DNA of 64,000 bases, taken from assembly GCF_014337155.1 (NCBI RefSeq), contig NZ_CP060632.1, positions 1,743,001 to 1,807,000 of the forward strand, read 5' to 3'. Shown here piece after piece: positions 33,029 to 42,664 of this stretch (within the stretch, counting starts at the first letter, position 1; every line of letters starts with the position of its first letter). Source of the stretch: Wujia chipingensis (GTDB lineage Bacteria; Bacillota; Clostridia; Lachnospirales; Lachnospiraceae). The notes beneath the pieces were generated by a model, which ran no database searches, had not been told where the DNA came from, and saw only the letters and a program-made list of their open reading frames with translations. The translations under genes and the position numbers were made by a program.

Positions 33029-34042
33029 ATGGCTACCATTCGTGATATTGCAAAAGAAGCTGGCGTATCGGCAGGTGCCGTATCCAGAATTTTAAATAAT
33101 GATGCTACCTTAAGTGTCGCTCCGGAAACGCGGGAACATGTGCTTGCGATTGCCAGAAAATTAAACTATACCAAATCCTCCCGCACAAAAGCGATGGCAA
33201 AAAATACATTTACAATGGGAATCGTACTCTGGTATACGGCGGAGCAGGAATTAAAGGACAGCTACTATCTCCGAGTCAGACAGGGTGTGGAAGATTTTTG
33301 TATGAAAAATGCCATCCGCGTCGTACGTATTTTTCCAAATGAACCGGATGGTCTTAAGCAGCTTGCCTCCGTGAATGGATTAATCTGTCTTGGCAAGTTC
33401 TCCAAAAAAGAAATTGATACATTTCTTGGCATCTGCAGTAATATTGTATTCCTGGATATGGTTGTCGATGAATATAACATTACATCCTTAACGCTTGATT
33501 TTGAGCGTGCCGTCTATGACGTCATGGACTATCTGACCGGACTTGGTCATACGAAGATTGCCCTGCTTGTCGGGTGTGAATATGTCGGAGATGGGGAACG
33601 TCTTGTTGACGCAAGAACTGTCGCTTATAAGAAATACATGGAGCACCGGGAAATGGATGCCGATACATATGTGCGGGAAGGCAGCTTCACTGCCAAATCC
33701 GGCTATGATATGATGATGGATCTGCTTGACAGCAGCAACCTGCCAACAGCTGTATTTGCCGCAAATGACGCAATTGCATTAGGTGCTATGAAAGCAATCA
33801 AAGAAAGAGGTTATAAAATCCCACGGGATATCTCCATCGTTGGATTCAACGACGAAGAGTCCAGTACGTTCATAACCCCTCCGCTTACGACCATTCATGC
33901 CCCATCCTATGATATGGGACAGCATGGTGCGAATCTTGTCTATGTTGCATCGAACTTAAGCATCAAGACACCTTTAAAAGCTAAAATTCCATGTCCGCTT
34001 GTCATCCGGGAATCCTGCGCCCGCGTCAAAGAGAACTGCTGA
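33029..34042 (+). CDS. galR: LacI-family transcriptional regulator, probable gal operon repressor
   Basis: A 337-residue repressor. The N-terminal helix-turn-helix reads TIRDIAKEAGVSAGAVSRIL (residues 3-22) with the hinge LNYTKSSRTKAMAKN. The periplasmic-binding-type effector domain covers about 60-330, with SLTLDFERAVYDVMDYL, VFAANDAIALGAMKAI, ISIVGFNDEE and TTIHAPSYDMG. The ATG follows GAAAGGAGTTTTCT. It is divergent from galK-galT, and the same palindrome occurs at both promoters, so galactose control is very likely. Confidence 0.9.
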   Translation: MATIRDIAKEAGVSAGAVSRILNNDATLSVAPETREHVLAIARKLNYTKSSRTKAMAKNTFTMGIVLWYTAEQELKDSYYLRVRQGVEDFCMKNAIRVVRIFPNEPDGLKQLASVNGLICLGKFSKKEIDTFLGICSNIVFLDMVVDEYNITSLTLDFERAVYDVMDYLTGLGHTKIALLVGCEYVGDGERLVDARTVAYKKYMEHREMDADTYVREGSFTAKSGYDMMMDLLDSSNLPTAVFAANDAIALGAMKAIKERGYKIPRDISIVGFNDEESSTFITPPLTTIHAPSYDMGQHGANLVYVASNLSIKTPLKAKIPCPLVIRESCARVKENC

Positions 34043-34047
34043 TAGTT

Positions 34048-34485
34048 TTACTCAGATAACAAAATTTCTTTTGCCCGGCTGTACTTCTCTCTCCAATGCA
34101 GAATCTGCTTTTCGGAGCAGCCGGCCGCCTTCGAGCGGATCTCATCGGAATTATGCGCGAGATCTGCGAGTTTTACTTTCTTTGCTATCACATTCGGTTT
34201 CAGATTCCGGACATAATCATAATAATCAACGGATTTGTCATGTGTCAGGAGACATACAGCTTCCGTTACTGCCGGAGGAAACGCCTGTTCTAACTCCGCA
34301 AGTGTGACTTCCGTATCTTCCACAACATCATGAAGAAGTGCCACCGTACAGCTTATCTCCTCATCCATCTGTTCTGCCAGATGAATCGGATGAAAGATAT
34401 ACGGCACACCACTTCTGTCCACCTGACCTTCGTGTGCTTTGTAAGCAAACTTCATTGCTTTGATTGTCATACTCGTATAAATCAC
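34048..34485 (-). CDS. HD-domain hydrolase of the SpoT/MESH1 type
   Basis: A 145-residue protein containing only the HD hydrolase domain of RelA/SpoT proteins: AYKAHEGQVDRSGVPYIFHPIHLAEQM supplies the first histidine (quoted here as HPIHLAEQM), ALLHDVVEDTEVT the HD pair, and KKVKLADLAHNSDEI the later Asp. No synthetase domain is present. Such small alarmone hydrolases can degrade ppGpp or related nucleotides, but activity is unproven. The start codon lies 11 bases after a weak GGGAGGAAATC. It converges on galR and lies downstream of iscU. Confidence 0.82.
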   Translation of the reverse strand: MIYTSMTIKAMKFAYKAHEGQVDRSGVPYIFHPIHLAEQMDEEISCTVALLHDVVEDTEVTLAELEQAFPPAVTEAVCLLTHDKSVDYYDYVRNLKPNVIAKKVKLADLAHNSDEIRSKAAGCSEKQILHWREKYSRAKEILLSE

Positions 34486-34563
34486 AGATTTCCTCCCATA
34501 TATCTATCCCCGGTAAATCAATACATAATCGTCTGTGGCAAGCCTTCTCATAGAATTAAATTT

Positions 34564-35031
34564 CTAATCATTTGCACCCGGCATCTCGTAGAAAGCTTCG
34601 GTCTCATCGATATCATTCACCGGTGGCTTTAAGCCTTCGATCGTGATGTTGTGCTTCTGTGCATAATCCCAGAGTGCTGCATGAACTGCCTCCTCTGCAA
34701 GCAGGGAACAGTGTACCTTGACCGGTGGCAATCCGCCAAGTGCTTCCATAACTGCCTTATTCGTAAGCTTCAATGCTTCCTGGATGGACTTGCCCTTGAT
34801 CATCTCCGTTGCCATACTGCTTGTTGCAACAGCGGCACCGCAGCCAAATGTCTTGAACTTGCAGTCACGGATGATCTGGTTGTCATCGACATCAAGATAA
34901 ATACGCATAATATCGCCACATTTCGCATTTCCGACTGTACCGACACCACTGGCGTTCTCGATTTCTCCTACGTTTCTTGGGTTGGTGAAGTGTTCCATAA
35001 CTTCTTCACTGTAATCTATAATCTGACTCAT
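34564..35031 (-). CDS. iscU: iron-sulfur cluster scaffold protein IscU/NifU-like
   Basis: A 155-residue scaffold with the three conserved cysteines: GNAKCGDIM, CKFKTFGCGAA and VHCSLLAEEAV. The N-terminus YSEEVMEHFTNPRNVGEI is standard. The C-terminal tail of about 30 residues is typical of clostridial NifU-like proteins. I chose ATG 35031 because TAGGAGGTAATGACG places the Shine-Dalgarno at the usual distance; an ATG two codons earlier is too close. It follows the cysteine desulfurase by 42 bases. Confidence 0.93.
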   Translation of the reverse strand: MSQIIDYSEEVMEHFTNPRNVGEIENASGVGTVGNAKCGDIMRIYLDVDDNQIIRDCKFKTFGCGAAVATSSMATEMIKGKSIQEALKLTNKAVMEALGGLPPVKVHCSLLAEEAVHAALWDYAQKHNITIEGLKPPVNDIDETEAFYEMPGAND

Positions 35032-35073
35032 CGTCATTACCTCCTAAATATAATCAGTATCCCGTGTATGAAC

Positions 35074-36258
35074 TTACTGCTTGTTCTTCTTTACGAAGTC
35101 CTCGTAAAGCGGTGACATACTGCGCAGACGCTCTACAACTGTCTTGATTGCCTCCACTGTATAATCGATTTCTTCCTTTGTTGTCTCATCGGATAATGTC
35201 AGGCGAAGTGACCCGTGTGCAATCTCATGTGGCAGACCGATGGCAAGCAATACATGCGATGGATCGAGTGATCCGGATGTACATGCAGAACCACTGGATG
35301 CACAGATGCCCTTCTGGTCAAGCATAATCAGAAGGGACTCGCCCTCGATGAACCGGAAACTGAAGTTCACGTTGTTCGGCAGACGTTTTACCTTGTCGCC
35401 GTTTAACTTCGTATATGGAACCTCATCTAAGACACGCTTGATCAGGTAATCACGCAACTCGACTTCCTTCTTTGTACGCTCTTCCATCTTCTCTTTTGCA
35501 AGTGTTGTCGCACGGCCAAAGCCTACGATACCCGGTGTATTGTGTGTACCGGCACGCTTTCCACGCTCCTGTGCACCACCATGGACAAAGGACTCAATCT
35601 GCACACCATTTCTAAGGTACATGATACCGATTCCTTTTGGTCCGTTGATCTTATGACCGCTGGCAGAAAGCATATCAATATGGCATTCATCCACATTGAT
35701 TGGCACATGTCCATATGCCTGTACCGCATCTGTATGGAAGAGAACCTTATGCTTCTTCGCGATCTCGCCAATCTCCTTGATTGGCTGGATGCTTCCGATC
35801 TCGTTATTTGCAAACATCACCGAAATCAGAATTGTATCCTCGCGGATTGATTTTTCAAGCTCATCTAATTTGATGATACCATTTTCATCCACGCCGACAT
35901 ACGTAATCTCATAACCAAGCTTCTCTAGATACTCGCATGTATGCAGGATTGCATGATGTTCGATGGCAGACGTGATGATATGTTTTCCTTTCTTTCTCTG
36001 GGAAAATGCGATTCCTTTCAAAGCCCAGTTATCTGACTCGCTTCCGCCACCCGTGAAATAAATCTCATTTGGCTTTGCGCCAAGAAAATCCGCAACTTCC
36101 TTTCTGGCATCTTCCACCGCTTTCTTGCTCTCGCCGGCAAAGCGGTATACACTTGCCGCATTTCCATAGTACTCTTCGAAATACGGATTCATTGCTTCAT
36201 ATACTTCCGGTGCAACTTTCGTTGTCGCCGCATTATCTAAATAAATTAACTCACTCAT
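35074..36258 (-). CDS. iscS: cysteine desulfurase IscS/NifS
   Basis: A 394-residue PLP enzyme delivering sulfur for Fe-S clusters and thiolation. PLP lysine K203 lies in SASGHKINGPKG, the catalytic C326 in SSGSACTSGSLDPSHVL, and ESDNWALKG and HTDAVQAYG are the other cofactor motifs. The ATG follows TAAGGAGGCATTCATAGCA. It has its own strong promoter (36302-36330). Nearby sulfur users are the BioB/PP-loop/ThiS group. Confidence 0.95.
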   Translation of the reverse strand: MSELIYLDNAATTKVAPEVYEAMNPYFEEYYGNAASVYRFAGESKKAVEDARKEVADFLGAKPNEIYFTGGGSESDNWALKGIAFSQRKKGKHIITSAIEHHAILHTCEYLEKLGYEITYVGVDENGIIKLDELEKSIREDTILISVMFANNEIGSIQPIKEIGEIAKKHKVLFHTDAVQAYGHVPINVDECHIDMLSASGHKINGPKGIGIMYLRNGVQIESFVHGGAQERGKRAGTHNTPGIVGFGRATTLAKEKMEERTKKEVELRDYLIKRVLDEVPYTKLNGDKVKRLPNNVNFSFRFIEGESLLIMLDQKGICASSGSACTSGSLDPSHVLLAIGLPHEIAHGSLRLTLSDETTKEEIDYTVEAIKTVVERLRSMSPLYEDFVKKNKQ

Positions 36259-36301
36259 TGCTATGAATGCCTCCTTAATTCTTTACTTTTGTCCATGAAA
36301 A

Positions 36302-36330
36302 ATTATAATCAGACATGTTTCAAAAGTCAA
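36302..36330 (-). promoter_or_regulatory. iscS promoter
   Basis: On the minus strand, TTGACT (36330-36325), a 17-base spacer and TATAAT (36307-36302). A short dyad CTCATT/AATGAG lies about 10 bases upstream and might be a regulator site or the LysR gene terminator. Confidence 0.75.
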
Positions 36331-36363
36331 CGAAACCACCCTCATTTATAATGAGAATAAATT

Positions 36364-37272
36364 TCATTTGCAGTGCTTTTCATACTGCTTCAAGATCTCA
36401 ATATAGCGGCTTCCAAGATGGCTGAGCGGGATTCCCTTCCGTTTCAAATACCCAATCGTCATCGTCTCCTCGGCTGCAAACGGTACTGCCGTATACCCAT
36501 CGCCGTTTAACTCCTCACAGATAATACCGGAACATAAGGTGTAGCCGTTTAACCCTGTCATCAGATTTAACATCGTCGCACGGTCGTCCGCCTTGATCGT
36601 CTGCTTATATTCGAGGTTACTTAATACCTCCTCCGCAAAATAAAAGGAATTCTTATTGCCCTGCTCAAATGACAGGCACGGATACGGTTCTAAATCCGAG
36701 AAGGAAATGGACTCCTTCCCCGCAAGTGGATGTCCACTTGCGAGATACACATAAACCGCACAGTCAAACAACGGTTTAAACTCCAGTTCATTTGCATCAA
36801 ATACCTTCTGCATGGCTTTCTGGTTGAAGCTGTTCAGATACAGGATGCCAAGCTCACTCCGGAAATTCTTGACATTCTCGATAACCTCACCGGTCTTCGT
36901 CTCATGGACAGCAAGCTCATACTCGTCCAGTGAGAAATTCCGCGCCAGCTTGATGAACGCCTCCACTGCGAAGGAATAATGCTGCATGGATACGCTGAAC
37001 TTCCGCTTGTGTTCTGCAGCACCCATATATTTTTCTTCCATCATCTGCTGCAGCTCCACCATCTGTCTGGCATAGCTTAAGAACTCTTCGCCCTCGGTTG
37101 TCACAACGATACCGCGGTTCGTCCGCAGAAAGATCTCTATCTGTAATTCTTCCTCTAAATCATGAATTGTATTCGATAATGCCGGCTGAGATACAAAAAG
37201 CTCGCTCGCCGCCTTGTTCATCGACTTCATATCTGCAATTGTCACTGCATACCGTAGCTGTTGTAATGTCAT
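36364..37272 (-). CDS. LysR-family transcriptional regulator
   Basis: A 302-residue regulator: helix-turn-helix in residues 1-60 (SMNKAASELFVSQPALSNTI), linker helix, and a substrate-binding domain (about 90-295) with FRSELGILYLN and ADDRATMLNLMTGLNGYTL. The inducer is unknown. It starts 9 bases after the MATE gene stop, so it is probably the last gene of the copper/MATE operon, and might also act on the adjacent iscS promoter. No second copy of its likely site was found. Confidence 0.85.
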   Translation of the reverse strand: MTLQQLRYAVTIADMKSMNKAASELFVSQPALSNTIHDLEEELQIEIFLRTNRGIVVTTEGEEFLSYARQMVELQQMMEEKYMGAAEHKRKFSVSMQHYSFAVEAFIKLARNFSLDEYELAVHETKTGEVIENVKNFRSELGILYLNSFNQKAMQKVFDANELEFKPLFDCAVYVYLASGHPLAGKESISFSDLEPYPCLSFEQGNKNSFYFAEEVLSNLEYKQTIKADDRATMLNLMTGLNGYTLCSGIICEELNGDGYTAVPFAAEETMTIGYLKRKGIPLSHLGSRYIEILKQYEKHCK

Positions 37273-37281
37273 ATGCCACTC

Positions 37282-38580
37282 CTATTCTTTTCTTTTACTC
37301 ACACCCTGAATTCCCATCGCAATACCAAATGTCACGACCTCTGTAACCGGAAATGCCATCCAGACACCAGTTACACCAAAAAGCTTCGACAGCATGAATG
37401 CCATCAGGCTGATCACAATGATTCCACGCGATACCGCGATCAGGGAAGATGCAAGTGCCTGTCCGGTCGCACTGAAAAATCCCGCCAGTACAATATTGAC
37501 CGCCGCCACTAAGAACCCTAAGAAATAAATCCGGAGTCCCGGCACGGCAAACTTCGCTAGCTCCGCCGACTGGGCACTGTTGAAGATACCAACCAGTCCC
37601 TGTGCGAACACCCATACCGCAGACACAAGCACGATTGACAGGATAACTGCGATCACCAGCGACTGACGTAAGATCTTCTTGACATCCTCTTTGTCGCCAT
37701 GTCCGTACGAGGTACTCGCAAGTGGCTGTAAGCCCTGCGATACACCATTAAAGATTGCCGTTCCGACGAGTGCAATGTTCGCGATCACACCATATGCGGC
37801 AACTGCATTATTTCCGGATAACGCAAGCAGAATAAAATTAAACACAAGCGTTGTGATACTGTTTGCGATTTCACCGACAAATGCCACTACGCCAAGACCT
37901 GCTGCGGAAGCAAGCAGTTTGAAGCTCGGCAGATGCCATTTGAATACGATCGTATTTTTCTTCGATAGATAATGGATCATGCAGATACCGATGCTGATAA
38001 TTGGTGACACGCCAGTTGCAAGTGCCGCGCCACGCATTCCCATATGCATCGGGAACATAAATACATAATCAAATACAATATTGAACAAACTGCTGAGTAA
38101 CGTTGCCGCCATCGCGATATTCGGTGCATTATCATTTCTTACAAACGCAGTAAAGGTATAGTTTGCAATAAAAAATGGGGAAAAAAGCATCGCAATCTGC
38201 AGATATTCCGTTCCGATCGACAGGATATCCACATCCGCTCCCATCAGCTTCAAAATCTCTGCCGGGAAGAAGTTTCCAAGCAGTGTAAATCCGATTCCGA
38301 TCAGAACCGCAAACATCAAGGCATTCGAGAAATACAGCTTCGATGTCTCATTATCGGTCATCTTACAAAGCGAATACCGCGTTGCGGAACCAATCCCGAT
38401 TAACGAACCAATGGCAAATAACAACCCATAAACCGGCAGTGTCAGATTCAATGCCGCAATACCAAGGGTTCCATTTGCCACGGAGATAAAAAATGTATCT
38501 GCGAGGATGTAGCACGACATGCCCATCATCGCAAATACATTTAAAAATATGAACTTTCTTAGTTTCTTTCCCACGTTCAT
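37282..38580 (-). CDS. MATE-family efflux transporter
   Basis: A 432-residue transporter with about 12 membrane helices. Family features include NVFAMMGMSCYILADTFFIS near the start (quoted as SCYILADTFFIS), GIGSATRYSL, FVRNDNAPNIAM, and a repeated second half with GVSQGLQPLASTSYGHGD. Substrates of MATE pumps are cations, drugs or flavin-like compounds; none can be assigned. It begins 10 bases after the CopZ-like gene. Confidence 0.9.
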   Translation of the reverse strand: MNVGKKLRKFIFLNVFAMMGMSCYILADTFFISVANGTLGIAALNLTLPVYGLLFAIGSLIGIGSATRYSLCKMTDNETSKLYFSNALMFAVLIGIGFTLLGNFFPAEILKLMGADVDILSIGTEYLQIAMLFSPFFIANYTFTAFVRNDNAPNIAMAATLLSSLFNIVFDYVFMFPMHMGMRGAALATGVSPIISIGICMIHYLSKKNTIVFKWHLPSFKLLASAAGLGVVAFVGEIANSITTLVFNFILLALSGNNAVAAYGVIANIALVGTAIFNGVSQGLQPLASTSYGHGDKEDVKKILRQSLVIAVILSIVLVSAVWVFAQGLVGIFNSAQSAELAKFAVPGLRIYFLGFLVAAVNIVLAGFFSATGQALASSLIAVSRGIIVISLMAFMLSKLFGVTGVWMAFPVTEVVTFGIAMGIQGVSKRKE

Positions 38581-38590
38581 CTGCTAGTTG

Positions 38591-38842
38591 CTATTTTCTG
38601 TGAAATAACCCTTTCTTCTCATAAGGCTGATGTTCGATGCCCAGCACCTTGTAGCCAAGCTTCTCAACTTCTTCTGTAAATTTTGCATCATCGAAGCCTT
38701 CTTCCGCTACGATCACTGTCTCCTTCTTCGCATGGGAAGAAGTGACTTTCTTCACTTTGAAATTATTTCTTACCATGTCGTTCATATGCGACTCGCACAT
38801 ACCACACATCATACCATCGATTTTTGCAATAATCTGTTCCAT
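38591..38842 (-). CDS. heavy-metal-associated (CopZ-like) domain protein
   Basis: An 83-residue single HMA domain with the metal site GMMCGMCESHM (C13 and C16), then a basic tail. It lies 50 bases downstream of copA, as copper chaperones do. The beta-alpha-beta pattern is readable, although the second half is more divergent than typical CopZ. The ATG follows TAAGGAGGAAAACAAA. Confidence 0.82.
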   Translation of the reverse strand: MEQIIAKIDGMMCGMCESHMNDMVRNNFKVKKVTSSHAKKETVIVAEEGFDDAKFTEEVEKLGYKVLGIEHQPYEKKGLFHRK

Positions 38843-38892
38843 TTTGTTTTCCTCCTTAAACTACATGAATTTATATAGAATGTCAACCTCTC

Positions 38893-41175
38893 CTATGCTG
38901 TCTCTCGCTGCTTCTTGCCGAATTTGAACAGATTCAGACGAAGTGCATTGGTCACAACACAAAAGCTTGACAGACTCATCGCTGCTGCACCGAACATCGG
39001 ATTCAATGTCCAGCCAAATAAATGAACCCACGCACCTGCCGCAAGCGGGATTCCTATAATATTGTAAATAAATGCCCAGAAGAGGTTCTCGTGGATATTC
39101 CGCAAGGTTGCCCGGCTAAGCCGGATTGCTGCAGGCACGTCCGATAACCGGCTCTTCATCAGCACGACATCCGCCGCGTCAATAGCAATATCGGTTCCTG
39201 CTCCGATTGCGATACCCATATCTGCACGTGTGAGTGCCGGGGCATCGTTCACGCCATCGCCGACCATCGCAACCTTTCCTTTCTTCTGCAAATTGGCGAT
39301 CACAGCCTCCTTACCATCCGGAAGCACACCTGCGATCACTTCATCGACACCTGCCTGCTTGCCGATTGCCTGAGCCGTCTGCTCGTTATCACCGGTCAAC
39401 ATCACAACATGGATACCCATATTTTTGAGCTCTGCGATTGCTTCCGGACTGTCCTCCTTCATCACATCGGCAACTGCCACCATTCCAAGAATCTTGCCAT
39501 CCTCCGCGAAGAATAATGGTGTCTTTCCTTCGGATGCATAGACCTCTGCCTGCTTCCGAAGTTCAGTTTCTTCCTCTTTTGCTATCCTGATCTGCCCGGA
39601 AATATAGTTCCAGTTTCCACCCTGCAGATGCTTTCCATCGCGGACGCCCATCAGACCATTTCCGGAAACTGCCTGAAACTCCCTGACACCTGCCTCCGTC
39701 TGGTTGTTCGCATCGCCCCATGCGATAATTGCCTTCGCAAGCGGATGCTCACTTTTTTGTTCCAGCGCATATGCGGCATGCATCAGATACGCTTCCTCAC
39801 AGCCTACCGGAAAGATATCCGTTACACGCGGTTCACCCTTCGTGATCGTACCGGTCTTATCGAGTGCAACGATCTGTACCTTGCCTGTCTCCTCCAGCGA
39901 AACGGCCGTCTTAAACAGGATTCCATGCTTTGCACCCACACCATTTCCAACCATGATGGCAACCGGAGTTGCAAGTCCAAGTGCACACGGACAGCTGATA
40001 ACCAGAACGGAAATCGCTCTTGCAAGCGAATATCCTACCGGTCTTCCTACGAGCATCCAGATCACAAATGTCACGATTGCAATGCTGATAACGATTGGTA
40101 CAAATACGCCGGATACTTTATCTGCGACCTTCGCAATCGGCGCTTTCGTTGCCGCTGCATCACTTACCATATGAATGATCTGTGACAACGTCGTATCCTC
40201 GCCGACACGGGTTGCCTCACAGAGCAGATATCCGGACTGATTGAGTGTCGCAGCAGATACTGGATCGCCCGGATTCTTGTCAACCGGGATACTCTCTCCG
40301 GTCAGTGCGGATTCATTGACTGCACTGTTTCCTTCCTTAACAAATCCATCCACCGGAATATTCTCACCCGGACGGACTGCAAACAAATCGCCGATATGGA
40401 GCTGCTCGATTGGCACTGTCTGCTCCACACCATCCTTGACTAAGACTGCGGTCTTCGGTGCCAGCTTCATCAAGCCCTTTAGCGCGTCGGTCGTCCTGCC
40501 CTTCGATTTTGCCTCTAGCATCTTACCGACTGTAATCAGTGTCAGGATCATCGCCGCAGATTCAAAGTAAAACTCATGCATGTAATGCATGACTTGTGTC
40601 TCTTGTCCCTTGACAACTGCATCGGTCATTGCAAACAGCGCATACACACTGTAGATAAACGACGCCGCAGAGCCAAGTGCCACGAGCGTATCCATATTTG
40701 GCGCCCGGTGTATGAGTCCTTTGAAACCATTTACGAAGAACTTCTGGTTTACGACCATGATCGCAACCGTGAACAGAAGCTGTACAAGTCCCATCGCTAC
40801 GTGATTGCCCTCGAAAAACGGTGGCAACGGCCAGTTCCACATCATATGTCCCATTGACACATACATGAGCGGGATCAGCAGAACTACCGATGCGATCAGA
40901 CGTTTCCGCATCAACGGTGTCTCGGTGTCTTTGAGTGCGTCATCCTCATCCGTCGCACCGCCAGACTGCTTTCCAGCCTTCATCTTCGAGGCTTTATAGC
41001 CGGCTTTCTCGACCGCACGGATAATCGTCGCTGCATCTGCCGTTCCTTCCACACTCATCGAATTGGTGAGCAGGCTCACAGTACAATCTGTCACGCCATC
41101 CACCGCGGAGACCGCTTTCTCGACACGGGCACTGCAGGCGGCGCAGCTCATACCCTTCACTTTATATTGTTCCAT
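38893..41175 (-). CDS. copA: copper-exporting P-type ATPase
   Basis: A 760-residue P1B-type ATPase. There is one N-terminal HMA domain ([14 protein letters not shown]11 and C14), membrane helices starting at about 95, the actuator TGES (ALTGESIPV), the metal-channel [11 protein letters not shown], the phosphorylation site [11 protein letters not shown] motif SEHPLAKAI, and hinge [10 protein letters not shown]. The CPC motif marks Cu(I) export. The ATG at 41175 follows GAAAGGAGAAAAATTATTAC. It lies 60 bases after csoR. Confidence 0.95.
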   Translation of the reverse strand: MEQYKVKGMSCAACSARVEKAVSAVDGVTDCTVSLLTNSMSVEGTADAATIIRAVEKAGYKASKMKAGKQSGGATDEDDALKDTETPLMRKRLIASVVLLIPLMYVSMGHMMWNWPLPPFFEGNHVAMGLVQLLFTVAIMVVNQKFFVNGFKGLIHRAPNMDTLVALGSAASFIYSVYALFAMTDAVVKGQETQVMHYMHEFYFESAAMILTLITVGKMLEAKSKGRTTDALKGLMKLAPKTAVLVKDGVEQTVPIEQLHIGDLFAVRPGENIPVDGFVKEGNSAVNESALTGESIPVDKNPGDPVSAATLNQSGYLLCEATRVGEDTTLSQIIHMVSDAAATKAPIAKVADKVSGVFVPIVISIAIVTFVIWMLVGRPVGYSLARAISVLVISCPCALGLATPVAIMVGNGVGAKHGILFKTAVSLEETGKVQIVALDKTGTITKGEPRVTDIFPVGCEEAYLMHAAYALEQKSEHPLAKAIIAWGDANNQTEAGVREFQAVSGNGLMGVRDGKHLQGGNWNYISGQIRIAKEEETELRKQAEVYASEGKTPLFFAEDGKILGMVAVADVMKEDSPEAIAELKNMGIHVVMLTGDNEQTAQAIGKQAGVDEVIAGVLPDGKEAVIANLQKKGKVAMVGDGVNDAPALTRADMGIAIGAGTDIAIDAADVVLMKSRLSDVPAAIRLSRATLRNIHENLFWAFIYNIIGIPLAAGAWVHLFGWTLNPMFGAAAMSLSSFCVVTNALRLNLFKFGKKQRETA

Positions 41176-41235
41176 GTAATAATTTTTCTCCTTTCCAATG
41201 AGTTGTATGGAATTACCTAACATATATTTCCATCT

Positions 41236-41556
41236 TCACTTCATTAACTTTTGTAAAAGTGTTACTAACTCGTCAATCACTTCGTCGTTTCCTTGGCGGA
41301 TGTTGTCAGCCACACAGGTTTTTACGTGGTTGGCGAGCAGTACCTTATTGAAGCTGTTGAGTGCGGATGTGACCGCAGAAACCTGTATCAATACATCCGT
41401 ACAATATGCATCCTTCTCCAGCATATTCTCGATGCCTCGCACCTGTCCTTCGATACGCTTCAGCCGGTTCATCAAATCCTTTTTTTCTTTTTCCTGTCGT
41501 TCTTTATGTTTCCCCGAACAACAAGGACAATTCTTCTCTTCTTTATTTTCTTCCAT
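41236..41556 (-). CDS. csoR: CsoR-type copper-sensing repressor
   Basis: A 106-residue all-helical repressor. The Cu(I) ligands C52, H77 and C81 (AYCTDVLIQ, LANHVKTCV) are present, as are RLKRIEGQVRGIE and the late IDELVTLLQKL. An extra N-terminal Cys cluster (CPCC, residues 10-13) precedes the family core. Copper binding should release DNA and allow expression of copA and downstream genes. Its own start lies 5 bases from the operator. Confidence 0.92.
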   Translation of the reverse strand: MEENKEEKNCPCCSGKHKERQEKEKKDLMNRLKRIEGQVRGIENMLEKDAYCTDVLIQVSAVTSALNSFNKVLLANHVKTCVADNIRQGNDEVIDELVTLLQKLMK

Positions 41557-41560
41557 AAGA

Positions 41561-41611
41561 CAAATACCCCCTACGGGTATATAATGTATACCGGTAGGGG
41601 GTATTTGTCAA
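41561..41611 (-). promoter_or_regulatory. CsoR operator with overlapping promoter
   Basis: A 47-bp palindrome (41561-41607) with one mismatch in 21 paired positions is built of two sites, TACCCCCTACGGGTA and TACCGGTAGGGGGTA. The minus-strand -35 TTGACA (41611-41606) abuts it, and a -10-like TACATT lies in the centre. The GGGGG of the operator also serves as the csoR ribosome binding site. Confidence 0.82.
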
Positions 41612-41648
41612 CAGGTTTATTTGATATGTTTTCTCAATTACTTCTCAA

Positions 41649-42635
41649 CTATTTCTCATTTACATACGCTGGTGTTGCATTTCTTCCAAGCTTTGCCAGC
41701 ATTTCCTTGTCGCTTGCAATTGTTGCGCAGGCAACGGTCGTCAGCATATCACCTGTGATCGTTGCAGATGCACCGGACTGGAACGCGATCTCACCATCGT
41801 TTGTCAGAAGGGCGCGTCCGGCTGCCAGACGGATATTTGCCTCCGGGTTGATATAACGGAAGAATGCGATCGTACGCAGGATATCATCCTCGGTCAAAGA
41901 CTCACGATCTTCGAGCGGTGTTCCCTTGATCGGCATCAGCGCATTGATTGGGATTGACTCCACGCCCGCTTCTGCCAGATCAACTGCCATGCTCAGACGA
42001 TCCTCCCATGTCTCACCCATACCGATGATACCACCAGAGCAAGGACACATGCCCTCTGCCTTAACCGCCTTCAAAGTCTCGATCTTCTGATTGTAAGTAT
42101 GTGTGGTACAGATATTCGGGAAGTTTCTTCTCGAAGTCTCGATATTATGATGGTAACTTGTCACACCTGCCTCATGCAGACGGTGCAACTGCTCTGGTGT
42201 CAGAAATCCCATAGACGCGCAGAGATCGATTTTACATTCATTATGCATCCGCTCAAATGCATGGATGGCTTTCTCGAACTCTTCTCCGGTCAGCGCACGG
42301 CCACTTGTTACGATTGAGAACCGGTGTACCCCATGCTCTTCATTGAAACGGCATGCCTCCATGATCTTCTCCTCGTCCAAGAAATCATACACCTCGCAGT
42401 TTGTATGATTGTGCGCAGACTGTGCACAGAACTTACAGTCCTCCGGGCATCTGCCGCTTCGACCATTGATGATCGAGCACAGATCTACATCATCACCAAT
42501 GAAATATTCACGGATCTTATCTGCACCTGCCCGCAGCTCATCCAGATCACATGTCAGAAATATAGACAGATCATCGTCCTTTGTGATTCTTCTTCCCTTT
42601 ATGATTTCCTCTGCCAGTTCCATCATTGTTGCCAT
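41649..42635 (-). CDS. bioB: biotin synthase
   Basis: A 328-residue radical SAM enzyme inserting sulfur into dethiobiotin. The cluster cysteines are C63, C67 and C70 in GRCPEDCKFCAQS; other motifs are FSIVTSGRALT, YHHNIETSR, and GMGETWEDR with the auxiliary-cluster region INALMPIKGTPLE. The ATG at 42635 follows AAAAGGAGACGAGAAAA. It starts 29 bases after the rhodanese/PP-loop gene and is probably in its operon. No other biotin genes are in the window. Confidence 0.94.
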   Translation of the reverse strand: MATMMELAEEIIKGRRITKDDDLSIFLTCDLDELRAGADKIREYFIGDDVDLCSIINGRSGRCPEDCKFCAQSAHNHTNCEVYDFLDEEKIMEACRFNEEHGVHRFSIVTSGRALTGEEFEKAIHAFERMHNECKIDLCASMGFLTPEQLHRLHEAGVTSYHHNIETSRRNFPNICTTHTYNQKIETLKAVKAEGMCPCSGGIIGMGETWEDRLSMAVDLAEAGVESIPINALMPIKGTPLEDRESLTEDDILRTIAFFRYINPEANIRLAAGRALLTNDGEIAFQSGASATITGDMLTTVACATIASDKEMLAKLGRNATPAYVNEK

Positions 42636-42664
42636 TTTTCTCGTCTCCTTTTTCTCTTGTATTT

